64,000 bases of DNA. Origin: Mannheimia indoligenes. Its GTDB lineage: Bacteria; Pseudomonadota; Gammaproteobacteria; Enterobacterales; Pasteurellaceae. The notes beneath the pieces are model-generated. The model did no database searches, was not told where the DNA came from, and saw only the letters and a program-made list of their open reading frames with translations. Shown here one piece after another: positions 26,331-36,500 of the stretch. The translations under genes were made by a program, and so were the position numbers. Each line of letters begins with the position of its first letter. The first letter of the stretch is position 1. The stretch is from the NCBI RefSeq assembly GCF_036880405.1, contig NZ_JBAJJM010000010.1:79681-143680 (forward strand). The letters run 5' to 3'.

Positions 26331-27074
26331 ATGACAACACATTCAACCTCCATTTCCGTCGAAAATTTATCCGTCCGTTACAATAACGGACACATCGCCT
26401 TGCACGATGTGTCGTTTCAGCTTGAAAACGGTACGATTTGTGCATTAATCGGGGTAAATGGAGGGGGTAAATCCACACTTTTTAAAAGTTTAATGGGGCT
26501 GGTAAAACCGCTTACCGGCTCGGTTAAACTGAGTCAATTACCCATTTCTAAAGCCTTAAAGCAAAATTTAGTCTCTTATGTGCCACAAAGTGAAGAGGTA
26601 GACTGGCAATTCCCTGTTTCTGTTTATGATGTCGTAATGATGGGGCGATACGGCTATATGAATTTCTTGCGTATTCCTCGTGGAATTGACAAACAAAAAG
26701 CAGAACAAGCAATGGAGCGTGTCGGTGTTTTGCATCTGAAAGAACGACAAATTGGCGAACTTTCCGGCGGGCAGAAAAAGCGAGTCTTTCTCGCCCGAGC
26801 CTTAGCCCAAGAAAGTAAGATTATTTTGTTAGATGAGCCTTTTACAGGTGTTGATGTAAAAACTGAAAATGCCATTGTTGAATTGCTCAAACAGCTCAAA
26901 GAAGAAGGGCATTTGATTTTAGTTTCTACTCATAATCTTGCCAGCGTGCCAAGTTTTTGCGATCAGGTGTTAATGATCAACCGAACATTATTAGCCGCCG
27001 GCAAAACAGAAGAAACCTTTAATAATCAAAACCTAGAAAGGGTATTTGGTGGTTTATTACATTATCAAAAATAG
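26331..27074 (+). CDS. yfeB: ATPase of the iron/manganese ABC transporter
   Basis: 247 residues: Walker A GVNGGGKST, Q-loop SYVPQSEEVDWQF, signature LSGGQKKR, Walker B IILLDEPFTGVD, switch His in STHNL. The SEEVDWxFPVSVYDVVMMGRYG segment is typical of YfeB/SitB/MntB ATPases. A terminator follows directly, so the + strand unit is yfeAB only. Confidence 0.93.
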   Translation: MTTHSTSISVENLSVRYNNGHIALHDVSFQLENGTICALIGVNGGGKSTLFKSLMGLVKPLTGSVKLSQLPISKALKQNLVSYVPQSEEVDWQFPVSVYDVVMMGRYGYMNFLRIPRGIDKQKAEQAMERVGVLHLKERQIGELSGGQKKRVFLARALAQESKIILLDEPFTGVDVKTENAIVELLKQLKEEGHLILVSTHNLASVPSFCDQVLMINRTLLAAGKTEETFNNQNLERVFGGLLHYQK

Positions 27075-27083
27075 TGTTTGAAC

Positions 27084-27116
27084 AATAGGGAGGCTAACGC
27101 ACTCCCTATTTTTTAT
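27084..27116. terminator. Terminator between yfeB and convergent yfeD
   Basis: AATAGGGAG (27084-27092) and CTCCCTATT (27102-27110) form the stem, followed by T5. Confidence 0.88.
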
Positions 27117-27121
27117 TTGTG

Positions 27122-27931
27122 TTAGCGGATTTTAGAATACGCAAAACTTAGGAAAAAAATGACCGCTTGTACTAGAATGATAGTCGGACCTGTAGCAGCA
27201 TCAATATGGTAGCTTAGTAAAGTACCAAATACAGATGAACCGACGGAAATCACTAACGCAATGGCAAGCATTTTATCAAACCGCTTTGTGAGCAAGTAAG
27301 CAGTAATCCCCGGTGTAATCAGCATTGCCACCACTAAAATCACCCCTACAACTTGCATTGCACTGATAATAGTTAAAGCTAATAGTGATAGCAAGCCATA
27401 GTGCAATAATTTCACCGGTAAACCAACCACTTTGGCTTGGTTCATATCAAAACAATAAAGTAAGAAATCTTTACGTTTGAGTAGCATAACTGCAAAGGTG
27501 AAAAGGCTCACTACTACTGTTTGGATTAAATCGCTTTTCGTTACACCCAATAAGTTTCCAAATAAAATATGGGTTAAATGTTCACCCGTATTAAATGCGG
27601 TAAATAATAGAATCCCAAAGGCAAACATACCCGAAAACACAATCCCCATAATGGTATCTTCTTTTAAACGACTGTTCTCTTTTAAATAGCCAACCGATAA
27701 CGCACAAAATAAGCCCGAAGAAAATGCACCAATCGCAAGTGGTAAGCCTAATAATGAAGAAATCACCACACCCGGCAATACTGCGTGGGAAATGGCATCC
27801 CCCATTAAAGACCACCCCTTCAACACCAAATAGCAAGAGAGAACGGCACTCACACTCGCCACTAAAATAGCTGTGATGAGGGCGGTTTGCATAAACTCAA
27901 ACTGAAGAGGTTCTAAAATCCAATCAAGCAT
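27122..27931 (-). CDS. yfeD: Permease 2 of the iron/manganese ABC transporter
   Basis: 269 residues, ABC-3 family integral membrane protein with about seven to eight TM segments (LKGWSLMGDAISHAVLPGV is the conserved cytoplasmic loop for ATPase contact). Overlaps yfeC by 8 bp. The C-terminal LVQAVIFFLSF is encoded over a USS. Confidence 0.92.
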   Translation of the reverse strand: MLDWILEPLQFEFMQTALITAILVASVSAVLSCYLVLKGWSLMGDAISHAVLPGVVISSLLGLPLAIGAFSSGLFCALSVGYLKENSRLKEDTIMGIVFSGMFAFGILLFTAFNTGEHLTHILFGNLLGVTKSDLIQTVVVSLFTFAVMLLKRKDFLLYCFDMNQAKVVGLPVKLLHYGLLSLLALTIISAMQVVGVILVVAMLITPGITAYLLTKRFDKMLAIALVISVGSSVFGTLLSYHIDAATGPTIILVQAVIFFLSFAYSKIR

Positions 27932-28799
27932 TTTGCCCCTCCCCTTCTCGCTCTTCTCCTTTCACAAATTGACCTTTTTGCGAAACTAAACCATATTTAG
28001 GAGCGAAACAAAATGCAGCGAGAAAAATCAAGGTTTGCAGGCATACAATCACAGCTCCTGTTGCCCCATCTAAAAAGTAGCTTAAATACGCTCCTAGCCC
28101 TGAAGTTAGTGTGCCGATAATCATTGCAATCATCACGACTTTAGAGAAACGATCCGACAATAAATACGCCGTTGCTCCCGGTGTTACCACCATCGCAATC
28201 ACTAAAATTGCCCCAACAGTTTGTAATGCCACTACCACACAGGCACTTAACAGAGTAAAGAAGATGACTTTATAGCGTAATGGCGAAATACCCACTGAAA
28301 GAGCGTGGTGCTCGTCAAAAAAGACGAGTAGCAAATCCTTCCAAAATAGGATCAAACCGAGTAACGAAATGGCGATAATCAGTACCACTTGCCACAAATC
28401 TTCATCAGCAATCCCTAAAATATTTCCCATCACAATGGAATTTACGTCCACTGATGTCGGATTTAAGGAAACAATAAACATTCCTAAGGCAAAAAAGGTG
28501 GTAAAAATAAAGCCGATGACAGCATCTTCTTTAATTTTTGTGAGGCTTTTTACCCAAAGAATTGATAATGCCGCCAAAATCCCCGAAAAAAACGCTCCAA
28601 CGGCGTAAGGTAATTTTAACGCATAAGCAATGGCAACTCCTGGCACGACTGCGTGCGACAAGGCATCACCAATTAAAGACCAGCCTTTTAGCATTAAAAA
28701 GGCGGAGAGAAAAGCACAAACCAAGCCCACTCCCATACTCACAAAAATCGCTTTTTGCATATAGTTGTAGGCAAAAGGTTCTAATAAAACATCAAGCAT
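27924..28799 (-). CDS. yfeC: Permease 1 of the iron/manganese ABC transporter
   Basis: 291 residues, ABC-3 permease with LKGWSLIGDALSHAVVPGV as ATPase contact loop and a hydrophilic C-terminal tail (KGEEREGEGQ). It forms the channel with YfeD. It faces away from yfeAB and needs its own promoter in 28800-28882, where only a weak Fur-like match (about 11 of 19) was found near 28820. Confidence 0.92.
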   Translation of the reverse strand: MLDVLLEPFAYNYMQKAIFVSMGVGLVCAFLSAFLMLKGWSLIGDALSHAVVPGVAIAYALKLPYAVGAFFSGILAALSILWVKSLTKIKEDAVIGFIFTTFFALGMFIVSLNPTSVDVNSIVMGNILGIADEDLWQVVLIIAISLLGLILFWKDLLLVFFDEHHALSVGISPLRYKVIFFTLLSACVVVALQTVGAILVIAMVVTPGATAYLLSDRFSKVVMIAMIIGTLTSGLGAYLSYFLDGATGAVIVCLQTLIFLAAFCFAPKYGLVSQKGQFVKGEEREGEGQNA

Positions 28800-28882
28800 A
28801 AAATCCTAACAAGTTGTTGATAATAGTTCGCATATACTACCATATAAACCACTTTGTATGTAGGGATTAAACCTGTATTTTG

Positions 28883-29665
28883 CTAAATATCTAATTTAAA
28901 ATCGTAAGGATTCGGATAGCGATAAACAAAGCCTAGCTCTCTGCAAATTTTGTCTGCTTTTACTACTCTTACAAGCGGTTGATTTTCGTCAGAAAATTGC
29001 AAATCGCTCAAGCCTAAACGTTTTGCCATTTCACCATAATACGCTTTACGGGTAGGGTGCTGTTCTGCACATAAATGGAAAATGCGTTGCCCGTTTGGTT
29101 TTTCTAAAAGCAGGGAAATTGCAGATAAACAATCCTCTAAATGGACTAAATTCACGGGTTGGTTTGGTGATTTCAAATTCGATTTTCCCGCCAAATAAAA
29201 CACTGGGTGGCGTTGCTTGCCGACTAGTCCAGCTAATCGCAAAATATCGCAATCAATGTCTTGGCTTAATAGCCAGCTTTCTACTTTTGCCAGTAATTGT
29301 TCTAGCTGAACGTCCGAATTTTCATCAAATTCGCCGGATTGCATCGGCAGCACTGAGGTAGAGCTGATGAAAATCAAATGTTTTAAGCCTTTAGTCATCG
29401 CAAATGATGTCAGTTTTTGAATACCTAAAAAATAATCCTCTTCACTTGTCGTAGAAGGCGGCAAAGCAATAACCATTGCATCAGTTGCCAAAATACGCTC
29501 AATGTCAGGCGTAATGGCAAAATGATTTAAGTCTAGCAGATAGCACTCAAACGGCAAATCGCCCACTGTGCGTTTTGAACCAGCAACTTGCCAGCCCTCA
29601 TTTTGTAATTTTTGGGCGAGCGGTAAACCTAGCCAACCTAAGCCAATAATGGTGATTTTTTTCAT
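28883..29665 (-). CDS. yeeZ: YeeZ-like NAD(P)-binding epimerase/reductase-like protein
   Basis: 260 residues from the ATG at 29665 (MKKITIIGLGWLGLPLAQKL); the eight codons before it are not needed. Rossmann motif GLGWLG at the N-terminus and extended-SDR style segments (FISSTSVLP, NLVHLEDCLSAI), but no clear YxxxK, so catalysis is uncertain. Function unknown in this family. Confidence 0.78.
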   Translation of the reverse strand: MKKITIIGLGWLGLPLAQKLQNEGWQVAGSKRTVGDLPFECYLLDLNHFAITPDIERILATDAMVIALPPSTTSEEDYFLGIQKLTSFAMTKGLKHLIFISSTSVLPMQSGEFDENSDVQLEQLLAKVESWLLSQDIDCDILRLAGLVGKQRHPVFYLAGKSNLKSPNQPVNLVHLEDCLSAISLLLEKPNGQRIFHLCAEQHPTRKAYYGEMAKRLGLSDLQFSDENQPLVRVVKADKICRELGFVYRYPNPYDFKLDI

Positions 29666-29676
29666 AAATTTTAGGC

Positions 29677-29700
29677 ATAAAAAAAGCACCTTGTGGTGCT
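29677..29700 (-). terminator. Terminator of the tRNA array
   Basis: AGCACC and GGTGCT (29685-29700) form the stem; on the minus strand a T-run (29677-29684) follows, 19 bp after the last tRNA. Confidence 0.85.
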
Positions 29701-29718
29701 ATCTGCTCTTTTTAAGAT

Positions 29719-29794
<76 letters not shown>

Positions 29795-29823
29795 ATATTT
29801 GGTATTTTTTTAAATTACCGAAA

Positions 29824-29910
29824 TGGTGCCCGAGGCCAGACTTGAACTGGCACGCCCCGAAAGGCGAGGGATTTTAAATCCCTTGCGTCTACCGATTCCG
29901 CCACTCGGGC
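29824..29910 (-). tRNA. tRNA-Leu(UAA), copy 1
   Basis: 87 nt, class II tRNA with a long variable arm and encoded CCA. Acceptor GCCCGAG, anticodon loop in GGGATTTAAAATCCC (TAA). Confidence 0.97.
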
Positions 29911-29949
29911 TTCGATAATGTTTTGATTTTAAAATTGTCTTTTTCTAAA

Positions 29950-30036
29950 TGGTGCCCGAGGCCAGACTTGAACTGGCACGCCCCGAAAGGCGAGGGATTT
30001 TAAATCCCTTGCGTCTACCGATTCCGCCACTCGGGC
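29950..30036 (-). tRNA. tRNA-Leu(UAA), copy 2
   Basis: 87 nt, identical to copy 1. Part of the duplicated Gly-Leu unit. Confidence 0.97.
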
Positions 30037-30054
30037 GACACGATATAGAAAAAT

Positions 30055-30130
<76 letters not shown>

Positions 30131-30155
30131 AAATTTTAAATTGTTGATTTCTAAA

Positions 30156-30242
30156 TGGTGCCCGAGGCCAGACTTGAACTGGCACGCCCCGAAAGGCGAG
30201 GGATTTTAAATCCCTTGCGTCTACCGATTCCGCCACTCGGGC
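30156..30242 (-). tRNA. tRNA-Leu(UAA), copy 3
   Basis: 87 nt, identical to the other leucine copies. Confidence 0.97.
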
Positions 30243-30258
30243 AGCACGATATAGAAAT

Positions 30259-30334
<76 letters not shown>

Positions 30335-30342
30335 ATTTAAAA

Positions 30343-30363
30343 ACGCTACGAACTTCGTAGCGT
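30343..30363 (-). other. Perfect hairpin in the tRNA leader
   Basis: ACGCTACGAA-C-TTCGTAGCGT, followed on the minus strand by TTTTTAAA. It looks like a terminator but lies between the tRNA promoter and the first tRNA (8 bp away); it may stop pepT read-through or act on the tRNA transcript. Confidence 0.7.
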
Positions 30364-30377
30364 CTCAACAGGTGCAT

Positions 30378-30405
30378 ATTCTATGGATTTCCGATTTAAT
30401 GTCAA
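30378..30405 (-). promoter_or_regulatory. Strong promoter of the tRNA array
   Basis: On the minus strand: -35 TTGACA (30400-30405), 16-bp spacer, -10 TAGAAT (30378-30383). Predicted start near 30371. Confidence 0.75.
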
Positions 30406-30506
30406 ATAAATTTACAGGAAATCTTTAAAAAATGGTTTAAGTGGCGAAAAATAAGGCTTTTTTGCAAATTTTTGCACAAATTTAACCGCTTGTAATTCAC
30501 TCTGGG

Positions 30507-31739
30507 CTAAAATTGATACTCGGTAAAGCCTGTTGCAATACCAACTACAACCGTTGCCGCCTTTTCCATTGTATCAACAGAAATAAATTCAAAACGTCCG
30601 TGGAAGTTCTCTCCTCCGGTAAATAAATTCGGACAAGGCAAGCCCATAAACGACAAACGAGAGCCATCTGTACCACCTCGAATCGGCTCTAAATTCGGAT
30701 CAATGCCCTGCTCACGCATCACTTTTTCCGCAATCTCAATCAGGTATGGATAGCCGTCTAGTACCTCACGCATATTGCGATACTGTTCAATAATCTCAAC
30801 TTTGCCGCAGTTTTCGCCGTAAATTTTCTGCATTTCTGCCATCGTGTCTGTCAGCATTTTGCCAAATGTTGCCAACTCTTCACGCTCAAAACTACGAAGA
30901 ATATAACGCACTTCTGCTTTATCTACACCGCCTTCAATATCGTGCATCATAATAAAACCTTCACGATGCTCACTAGTTGCCGGGGTTAAATGTGGTGGTA
31001 AACGGTTCTGGAATTCACACGCTCGTTCTAACGCATTGATCATTTTACCTTTTGCCGTGCCGGGGTGAACGCTGCGACCAAAGAAAGTTACCACTGCGGC
31101 ATCGGCATTGAAATTCTCATACTGCAACTCGCCAAGCGGGCCGCCATCTAAAGTAAAGGCGACATCGGCACCAAAGGCTTTCACATCAAAATGATCTGCT
31201 CCTCGCCCAATCTCTTCATCGGTGGTAAAACCAACGCGGATTTTGCCATGCGAAATCTGCGGATTGGCTTGTAAATACTCAATCGCTGAGAGAATGATCG
31301 CAATGCCTGATTTATCATCTGCACCAAGCAAAGTTGTGCCGTCAGTGGTCACTAATGTATCGCCAACTAACTTGTTAAGATTCGGAAAATCCTGCGGCGA
31401 TAAGCGGTCACCGCTGCCCTTTAGTAAAATATCGCCCCCCTCATAACGCTCAATAACTTGTGGTTTAACATTTTCGCCACTGAAATCAGGCGAGGTATCC
31501 ACATGGGCAATCAAACCAAGTACAGGGGTTTTTTTATCCGTATTCGCAGGTAAGGTAGCAAACAGATAGCCGTTCGGATCAAGATAAATCTCTGTCAGCC
31601 CCATTTGGCTCACTTCATCTTTTAGTAAATGCAATAAATCCCACTGCTGCGGCGAACTCGGCACATTTTGGCTTTTTGGATCGGAAGTGGTGTGAATTTG
31701 GGTGTAACGTAAAAGGCGATTGAGAAGCTGCTGTTTCAT
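30507..31739 (-). CDS. pepT: Peptidase T (tripeptidase)
   Basis: 410 residues, M20B zinc metallopeptidase. Motifs: VLGLIAHVDTSPDF (metal-binding H and catalytic D), TLLGADDKSGIAI, FTTDEEIGRGA (catalytic/metal Glu-Glu) and a C-terminal GGTDGSRLSFMG, NLFTGGENFHG. Releases the N-terminal residue of tripeptides in the cytosol. Known to be anaerobically induced in enterics; no FNR box was found here. Confidence 0.95.
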   Translation of the reverse strand: MKQQLLNRLLRYTQIHTTSDPKSQNVPSSPQQWDLLHLLKDEVSQMGLTEIYLDPNGYLFATLPANTDKKTPVLGLIAHVDTSPDFSGENVKPQVIERYEGGDILLKGSGDRLSPQDFPNLNKLVGDTLVTTDGTTLLGADDKSGIAIILSAIEYLQANPQISHGKIRVGFTTDEEIGRGADHFDVKAFGADVAFTLDGGPLGELQYENFNADAAVVTFFGRSVHPGTAKGKMINALERACEFQNRLPPHLTPATSEHREGFIMMHDIEGGVDKAEVRYILRSFEREELATFGKMLTDTMAEMQKIYGENCGKVEIIEQYRNMREVLDGYPYLIEIAEKVMREQGIDPNLEPIRGGTDGSRLSFMGLPCPNLFTGGENFHGRFEFISVDTMEKAATVVVGIATGFTEYQF

Positions 31740-31850
31740 TGTTATTCCTGAAATCTTTTGAAAAGAAAGTAATGTAAATTTTATGGAAAATTCTACCGCT
31801 TGTATATCATTTTAGCCATCAAAAGAATGGCTATTTCACCAACAAATCTC

Positions 31851-31880
31851 TTTTATTCCGCAACTCGCGGATGCTATAAT
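31851..31880 (+). promoter_or_regulatory. Candidate promoter of cybC
   Basis: Perfect -10 TATAAT at 31875-31880 with a weak -35 (TTTTAT, 31851-31856) at 17-bp spacing. A small GCTCAA/TTGAGC hairpin followed by TTTTT (31897-31916) lies in the leader, a possible early terminator. Confidence 0.5.
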
Positions 31881-31943
31881 TTCCGCCGATTTACCGGCTC
31901 AAATTTTGAGCTTTTTGATTACTTTAATCGTGGGAACTTAACT

Positions 31944-32321
31944 ATGTTAAAACTTAAAACACTTTTCGTCGCAGCAACTTTAGGTGTGGCAGCAATCTCA
32001 GCCCAAGCAGGCTTAAAAGATGATATGCAAGGCATTCTTGGTGCAGTGAAAGAAATGGCAGCATCAACAACTTCTGAACAATATATCAAAGCGGCAGATG
32101 CGTTTGTGGCTAATGCGGCTTCAGCACAAAACACCTTACCAATAGATTTCAACACCAACGATGCCAAAGCGGTTGAAGGCTACAAAAAAGGCTTACAAGA
32201 TGTGATCGATGTGGCTAACGAAGGTAAAAAATTAGCAGCTGAAGGCAAATTAGCGGAAGCTAAAGCGTTATTAGCCAAATTAGAAGAGCTAAAAAACCAC
32301 AACCATAAACTCTATAAATAA
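31944..32321 (+). CDS. cybC: Soluble cytochrome b562
   Basis: 125 residues from the ATG at 31944, giving a signal peptide (MLKLKTLFVAATLGVAAISAQA) and a 103-residue four-helix bundle; the 48 codons upstream in frame include the promoter and are not coding. Heme-b ligands of the family are a Met near the mature N-terminus (KDDMQG) and a His near the C-terminus (NHNHKLYK), both present. No CXXCH, so heme is non-covalent. Periplasmic electron carrier of unknown partner. Confidence 0.85.
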   Translation: MLKLKTLFVAATLGVAAISAQAGLKDDMQGILGAVKEMAASTTSEQYIKAADAFVANAASAQNTLPIDFNTNDAKAVEGYKKGLQDVIDVANEGKKLAAEGKLAEAKALLAKLEELKNHNHKLYK

Positions 32322-32333
32322 TGATAGATGTTG

Positions 32334-32361
32334 AAAAGCCCGCTTGTAAGCGGGCTTTTTT
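32334..32361 (+). terminator. Terminator of cybC
   Basis: AAAAGCCCGCTT / AAGCGGGCTTTTTT stem-loop with U-run. Confidence 0.92.
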
Positions 32362-32404
32362 GTTTGGGATTTTGCAAATATTAAACTATATGCCCAATTT
32401 ACAT

Positions 32405-32458
32405 CAAAATAAAAACGGTGGATTTTTGCAAAATTCTACTCAAAATCCACCGCTTGTC
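32405..32458 (-). terminator. Terminator of the pirin gene built on a USS
   Basis: CGGTGGATTTT (32416-32426) pairs with AAAATCCACCG (32442-32452); on the minus strand TTTTTATTTT follows. The 5' arm begins with ACAAGCGGT, so an uptake sequence forms part of the stem. Confidence 0.75.
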
Positions 32459-32466
32459 ACGCCTAA

Positions 32467-33357
32467 TTAGCCGTCAATTCGACCAAACTTTCCGCTTTGA
32501 ACATCGTGAATGGCTTGAACAATCTCCTCTCGACTGTTCATCACAAACGGGCCGTAGCCTACCACAGGCTCATTGAGCGGCTCGCCGGTTAAAATCAGCA
32601 ATTTGCTGTCATTATTTGCGTCAATAACCAGCTCTGAACCGCCACGTTCAAAAGTGACTAACTCGCCTGTACGAGCCAGCGACGTTTCGCTAATTTGCAC
32701 GGTTCCGGATAGCACCAGCACAATCACATTATGACTCTCTGCCAAATTGAACGTTGCTCGTCCGCCTGCATTTAGCACCGTATCCCACATATTGATCGGG
32801 CTGAATGTTGAAGCTGCCCCATTTTTGCCGAGTAACTCACCAGCAATCACTCTAACGGTTCCCGCATTATTTTCCAGCTCGACCGTAGGAATATCTGCCG
32901 AAGCAATGGCTTGATATTTTGGCGGTGTCATTTTGTCTTTTTTCGGCAAATTGACCCAAAGTTGCACCATTTCAAATACCCCACCGGTTTTAGCAAAATT
33001 TTCTGAGTGCATTTCTTCGTGCATAATGCCTGAACCAGCCGTCATCCACTGCACATCGCCTGCTTTGATTGTACCACCGCCACCGTACGAGTCACGATGA
33101 GAAACTTCACCTTGATAGGCAATTGTCACCGTTTCAAAGCCACGGTGCGGATGCTCTTCCACGCCACGCAGGTCAAACTCAGAATTATCCTGACGCCCAC
33201 CTTGGAAAATTTTTGGTGGGTTGTAATCCATCAATAAAAACGGATCGAGATGTTTATCCGTATCTTGATAGCTAAACATCGATTGAACGTGGAAACCGTT
33301 ACCGACCCAATGTTTTGCCGGTGCTGCCCAAACGTTTGATACTTTTTTGATTGTCAT
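32467..33357 (-). CDS. Pirin family bicupin protein
   Basis: 296 residues. The pirin N-terminal cupin holds the metal-site pattern HPHRGFETVTIAYQGEVSHRDS and ending MHEEM (three His and one Glu ligands), and there is a pirin C-terminal domain (PLNEPVVGYGPFVMNSREEI). Family members include quercetin 2,3-dioxygenases and redox-responsive proteins; function here is unknown. Single gene with its own terminator. Confidence 0.88.
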   Translation of the reverse strand: MTIKKVSNVWAAPAKHWVGNGFHVQSMFSYQDTDKHLDPFLLMDYNPPKIFQGGRQDNSEFDLRGVEEHPHRGFETVTIAYQGEVSHRDSYGGGGTIKAGDVQWMTAGSGIMHEEMHSENFAKTGGVFEMVQLWVNLPKKDKMTPPKYQAIASADIPTVELENNAGTVRVIAGELLGKNGAASTFSPINMWDTVLNAGGRATFNLAESHNVIVLVLSGTVQISETSLARTGELVTFERGGSELVIDANNDSKLLILTGEPLNEPVVGYGPFVMNSREEIVQAIHDVQSGKFGRIDG

Positions 33358-33519
33358 AATAATGCTCCTATATTTTGTACCAGAACCCTGTGTTCTGTTG
33401 ATGGGAGAATTATAATTACAAACAAAATGTAGATAAATACTGATTTAATTTATTAATTATTTCATTTTAATAAACAATGTAGAGTTGTGCGATTGCTTGA
33501 AAAATTAGTCTAAGCGTGT

Positions 33520-33550
33520 AGCAAAAGGGCAGATTTAATCCGCCCTTTCC
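33520..33550 (-). terminator. Terminator of mfd
   Basis: AAAGGGC (33524-33530) pairs with GCCCTTT (33542-33548); followed by a short U-run on the minus strand. Confidence 0.6.
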
Positions 33551-33554
33551 GCTT

Positions 33555-36500
33555 CTATCCGTCTATAATCTCTTTTAGCAAATTCTCCACAAATTCCAAC
33601 CGCTTGCTATTCTCTTCCAGCGGTAATCTGAACTTGAATTTCACCGCCCCTTCGAAGCTGTACACCGCCGGTTGTTTTTGAATAAGCTGAATAAACTTCA
33701 TCGGGTCAGGTTGGGCAGTCGGTTTGAACTCCAAGTAGCCACCGTTAATGCCCGCATCGATTTTCTTCAAGCCGAGCGGTTGGGCAGCGAGGCGGAGCTG
33801 GGTGATCGCAAACAAGTTTTTGGTCGCCTCCGGCAGTAGCCCGAAACGGTCGATCAGCTCGATTTTGAGATCTTTGAGCTGATCGAAGCTTTCCGAACTT
33901 GCGATCCGTTTGTAGAACGACAGTCGCATATTCACATCCGGTAGGTAGTCGTCCGGCAGTAATGCCGGTACTCGCAGTTCAATCTCCACTTGGTTTTGGG
34001 TGATTTCGTCCAAGGTCGGTTCACGCCCTTCCTGCAAGGCTTTGACCGCATTTTCGAGCAAGTCCATATAGAGCGAAAAGCCGATGCTTTCGATCTGCCC
34101 GCTCTGTTCACTACCAAGCAATTCCCCTGCTCCCCGAATTTCCAAATCGTGAGTGGCAAGGGCGAAACCTGCACCGAGATTATCGATAGTACTCATCGCC
34201 TCCAAGCGTTGCTCGGCATCTTTGGTCAGCGTTTTCGGGTGTGGCGTGAGCATATAGGCGTAGGCTTGGTGGTGCGAACGCCCCACACGTCCACGCAGTT
34301 GGTGGAGCTGTGCTAAGCCGAATTTGTCCGCCCGCTCGATGATAATTGTATTGGCGGTCGGCACGTCAATCCCCGTTTCGATAATGGTCGAGCAGACCAG
34401 CAGGTTAAAGCGTTGATGATAAAAATCGCTCATCACTCGCTCCAACTCTCGCTCTCGCATCTGCCCGTGACCGATCACCACTCGGGCTTCCGGCACAAGC
34501 TGGCTGAGTTTTTCGGCACAATTTTCAATGGTCGCCACATCGTTATGCAGGTAGTAAACCTGTCCACCACGCAGAATTTCACGCAAAATCGCCTCTCGAA
34601 TCACCGCTTCATCACTTTGTCGCACAAAGGTTTTGATCGACAGGCGGCGAGCCGGTGGGCTGGCGATAATCGAGAGATCACGCATACCGTTCAACGCCAT
34701 ATTGAGCGTTCTCGGAATTGGCGTGGCGGTGAGCGTGAGAATATCCACGTTGGCACGCAGTTGCTTGATTTTCTCTTTTTGACGCACGCCGAAACGGTGT
34801 TCTTCATCAATTACGAGCAAGCCGAGATCACGGAAAGCAACATCGTCCTGCAACAGTTTGTGCGTGCCGACCAAAATATCGACCTTGCCTTCAGCGACTT
34901 TTTCCAAAATCGCTTTCTGCTCTTTGGCGGTTTTGAAACGGGAAAGCACTTCCGCGTTCACCGGATAATTGGCAAAACGGTCTTTAAAATTCTCGTAATG
35001 TTGTTGAGCAAGTAGCGTGGTTGGGGCGAGAATGGCGACTTGTTTATGGTTCATCACCGCAAGGAAAGTCGCACGGATTGCCACTTCGGTTTTGCCGAAA
35101 CCGACATCGCCACACACCAGTCTGTCCATCGCTTTGGCCTGGCACATATCGCTGATAACGGCGTTGATCGCCATTTTCTGATCGTCCGTTTCCTCGTAAG
35201 GGAAAGTGGCACTGAAACGGTCGAACTCCGCCTTATCGTAGGAAAAGGCGAAACCAGTCTGGCTCTCCCGTTTGGCATAGACATCAAGCAACTCCGCTGC
35301 CACATCTCGGATTTTCTCCGCCGCTTTCTGGCGAGTTTTCGCCCACGCCTCGCTGCCTAATTTGTGTAACGGTGCGCTTTCATCCGCGCCACCAATATAA
35401 CGGCTGATTAAGTGGAGCGATGCCACCGGCACATAGAGCTTGGCATCGTTGGCGTAATGCAACACCAAATATTCAGCTTTCATTCCGCCTGCGTCCAGCA
35501 CGGTCAAACCACCATAGCGACCCACGCCGTTTTCCAAATGTACCACCGCTTGCCCGATTTTCAGCTCCGCCAAGTTGCGAATCAGCGTATCGGGATTGAC
35601 GGTTTTACGGTTTTTTTCGCTACGTTTTTGTTGGACTTTTTCGCCAAGCAGGTCGGTTTCGCAAATAATCGCTAAATCTCGACCGCTTGTTTCAATCACA
35701 AACCCTTGATCCAAATTGGAAATCATCAACGCAAGCGGTTCAATTTCATCGGAAATTTGCAAAATTTGCTTTGGTTTTACGCCAAGCGGAGCAAGCAAAT
35801 CCAACAGCGTTTCTCTTCGCCCTTCGCTCTCCACCGAGAACAAAATATCGCCCTTAAATTTTTGGCGGAACTGTTGGAACGCCGCAAACGGCTCTTTTGC
35901 CCCTGATTGAATCGCAAGATCAGGCAAGTTCGCCACATTTGCATTCATTTTCGCTGCCGATTTACGGATTTTCTCGGCAGTTATGGTTAAACGAGGGTAG
36001 CCTTTCAGCCAGCGGTTCACTTCATCAATCGCAAACCAGAGATCACTCGGTGGTAATAACGGACGCATCGGATCCACTCGGCGGCTCTCAAAACGGTTTT
36101 GTATATCTTGTTGAAATTGCTCGGCTTTTTGTTGAATATCGGCGTAAGTGATAAACAATGTGTTAGGGTTGAGGTAGTCAAACAGGCTCGCCATTTCCAC
36201 AAAAAACAGTGACTGCCAGTATTCGATCCCAGCATTCAGAATGCCCTTGCTGACCTGTTGATAAATATGCTCCGGCTCACGGCGGATTTCACCGAAAGTT
36301 TCACGGAATTTGGCTCTAAAATGCTCGATCCCGTTGCTATCTGTCGGGAACTCGTGGGCCGGCAGTAAATTGATTTCGGCAATTTCCGCCTTAGTGCGTT
36401 GGCTATCCACGTCAAAGGTGCGGATAGTGTCGATTTCATCGTCAAAAAAATCCAAGCGGAACGGCTCGTCCGCCCCCATTGGGTACAAGTCCAAAATCGC

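Noticed and set aside
34413..35015. Long + strand frame (200 codons) antisense to mfd, with several others in the same gene
   Set aside because: mfd is intact with all helicase motifs; the antisense frames follow its codon bias and have no start signals.
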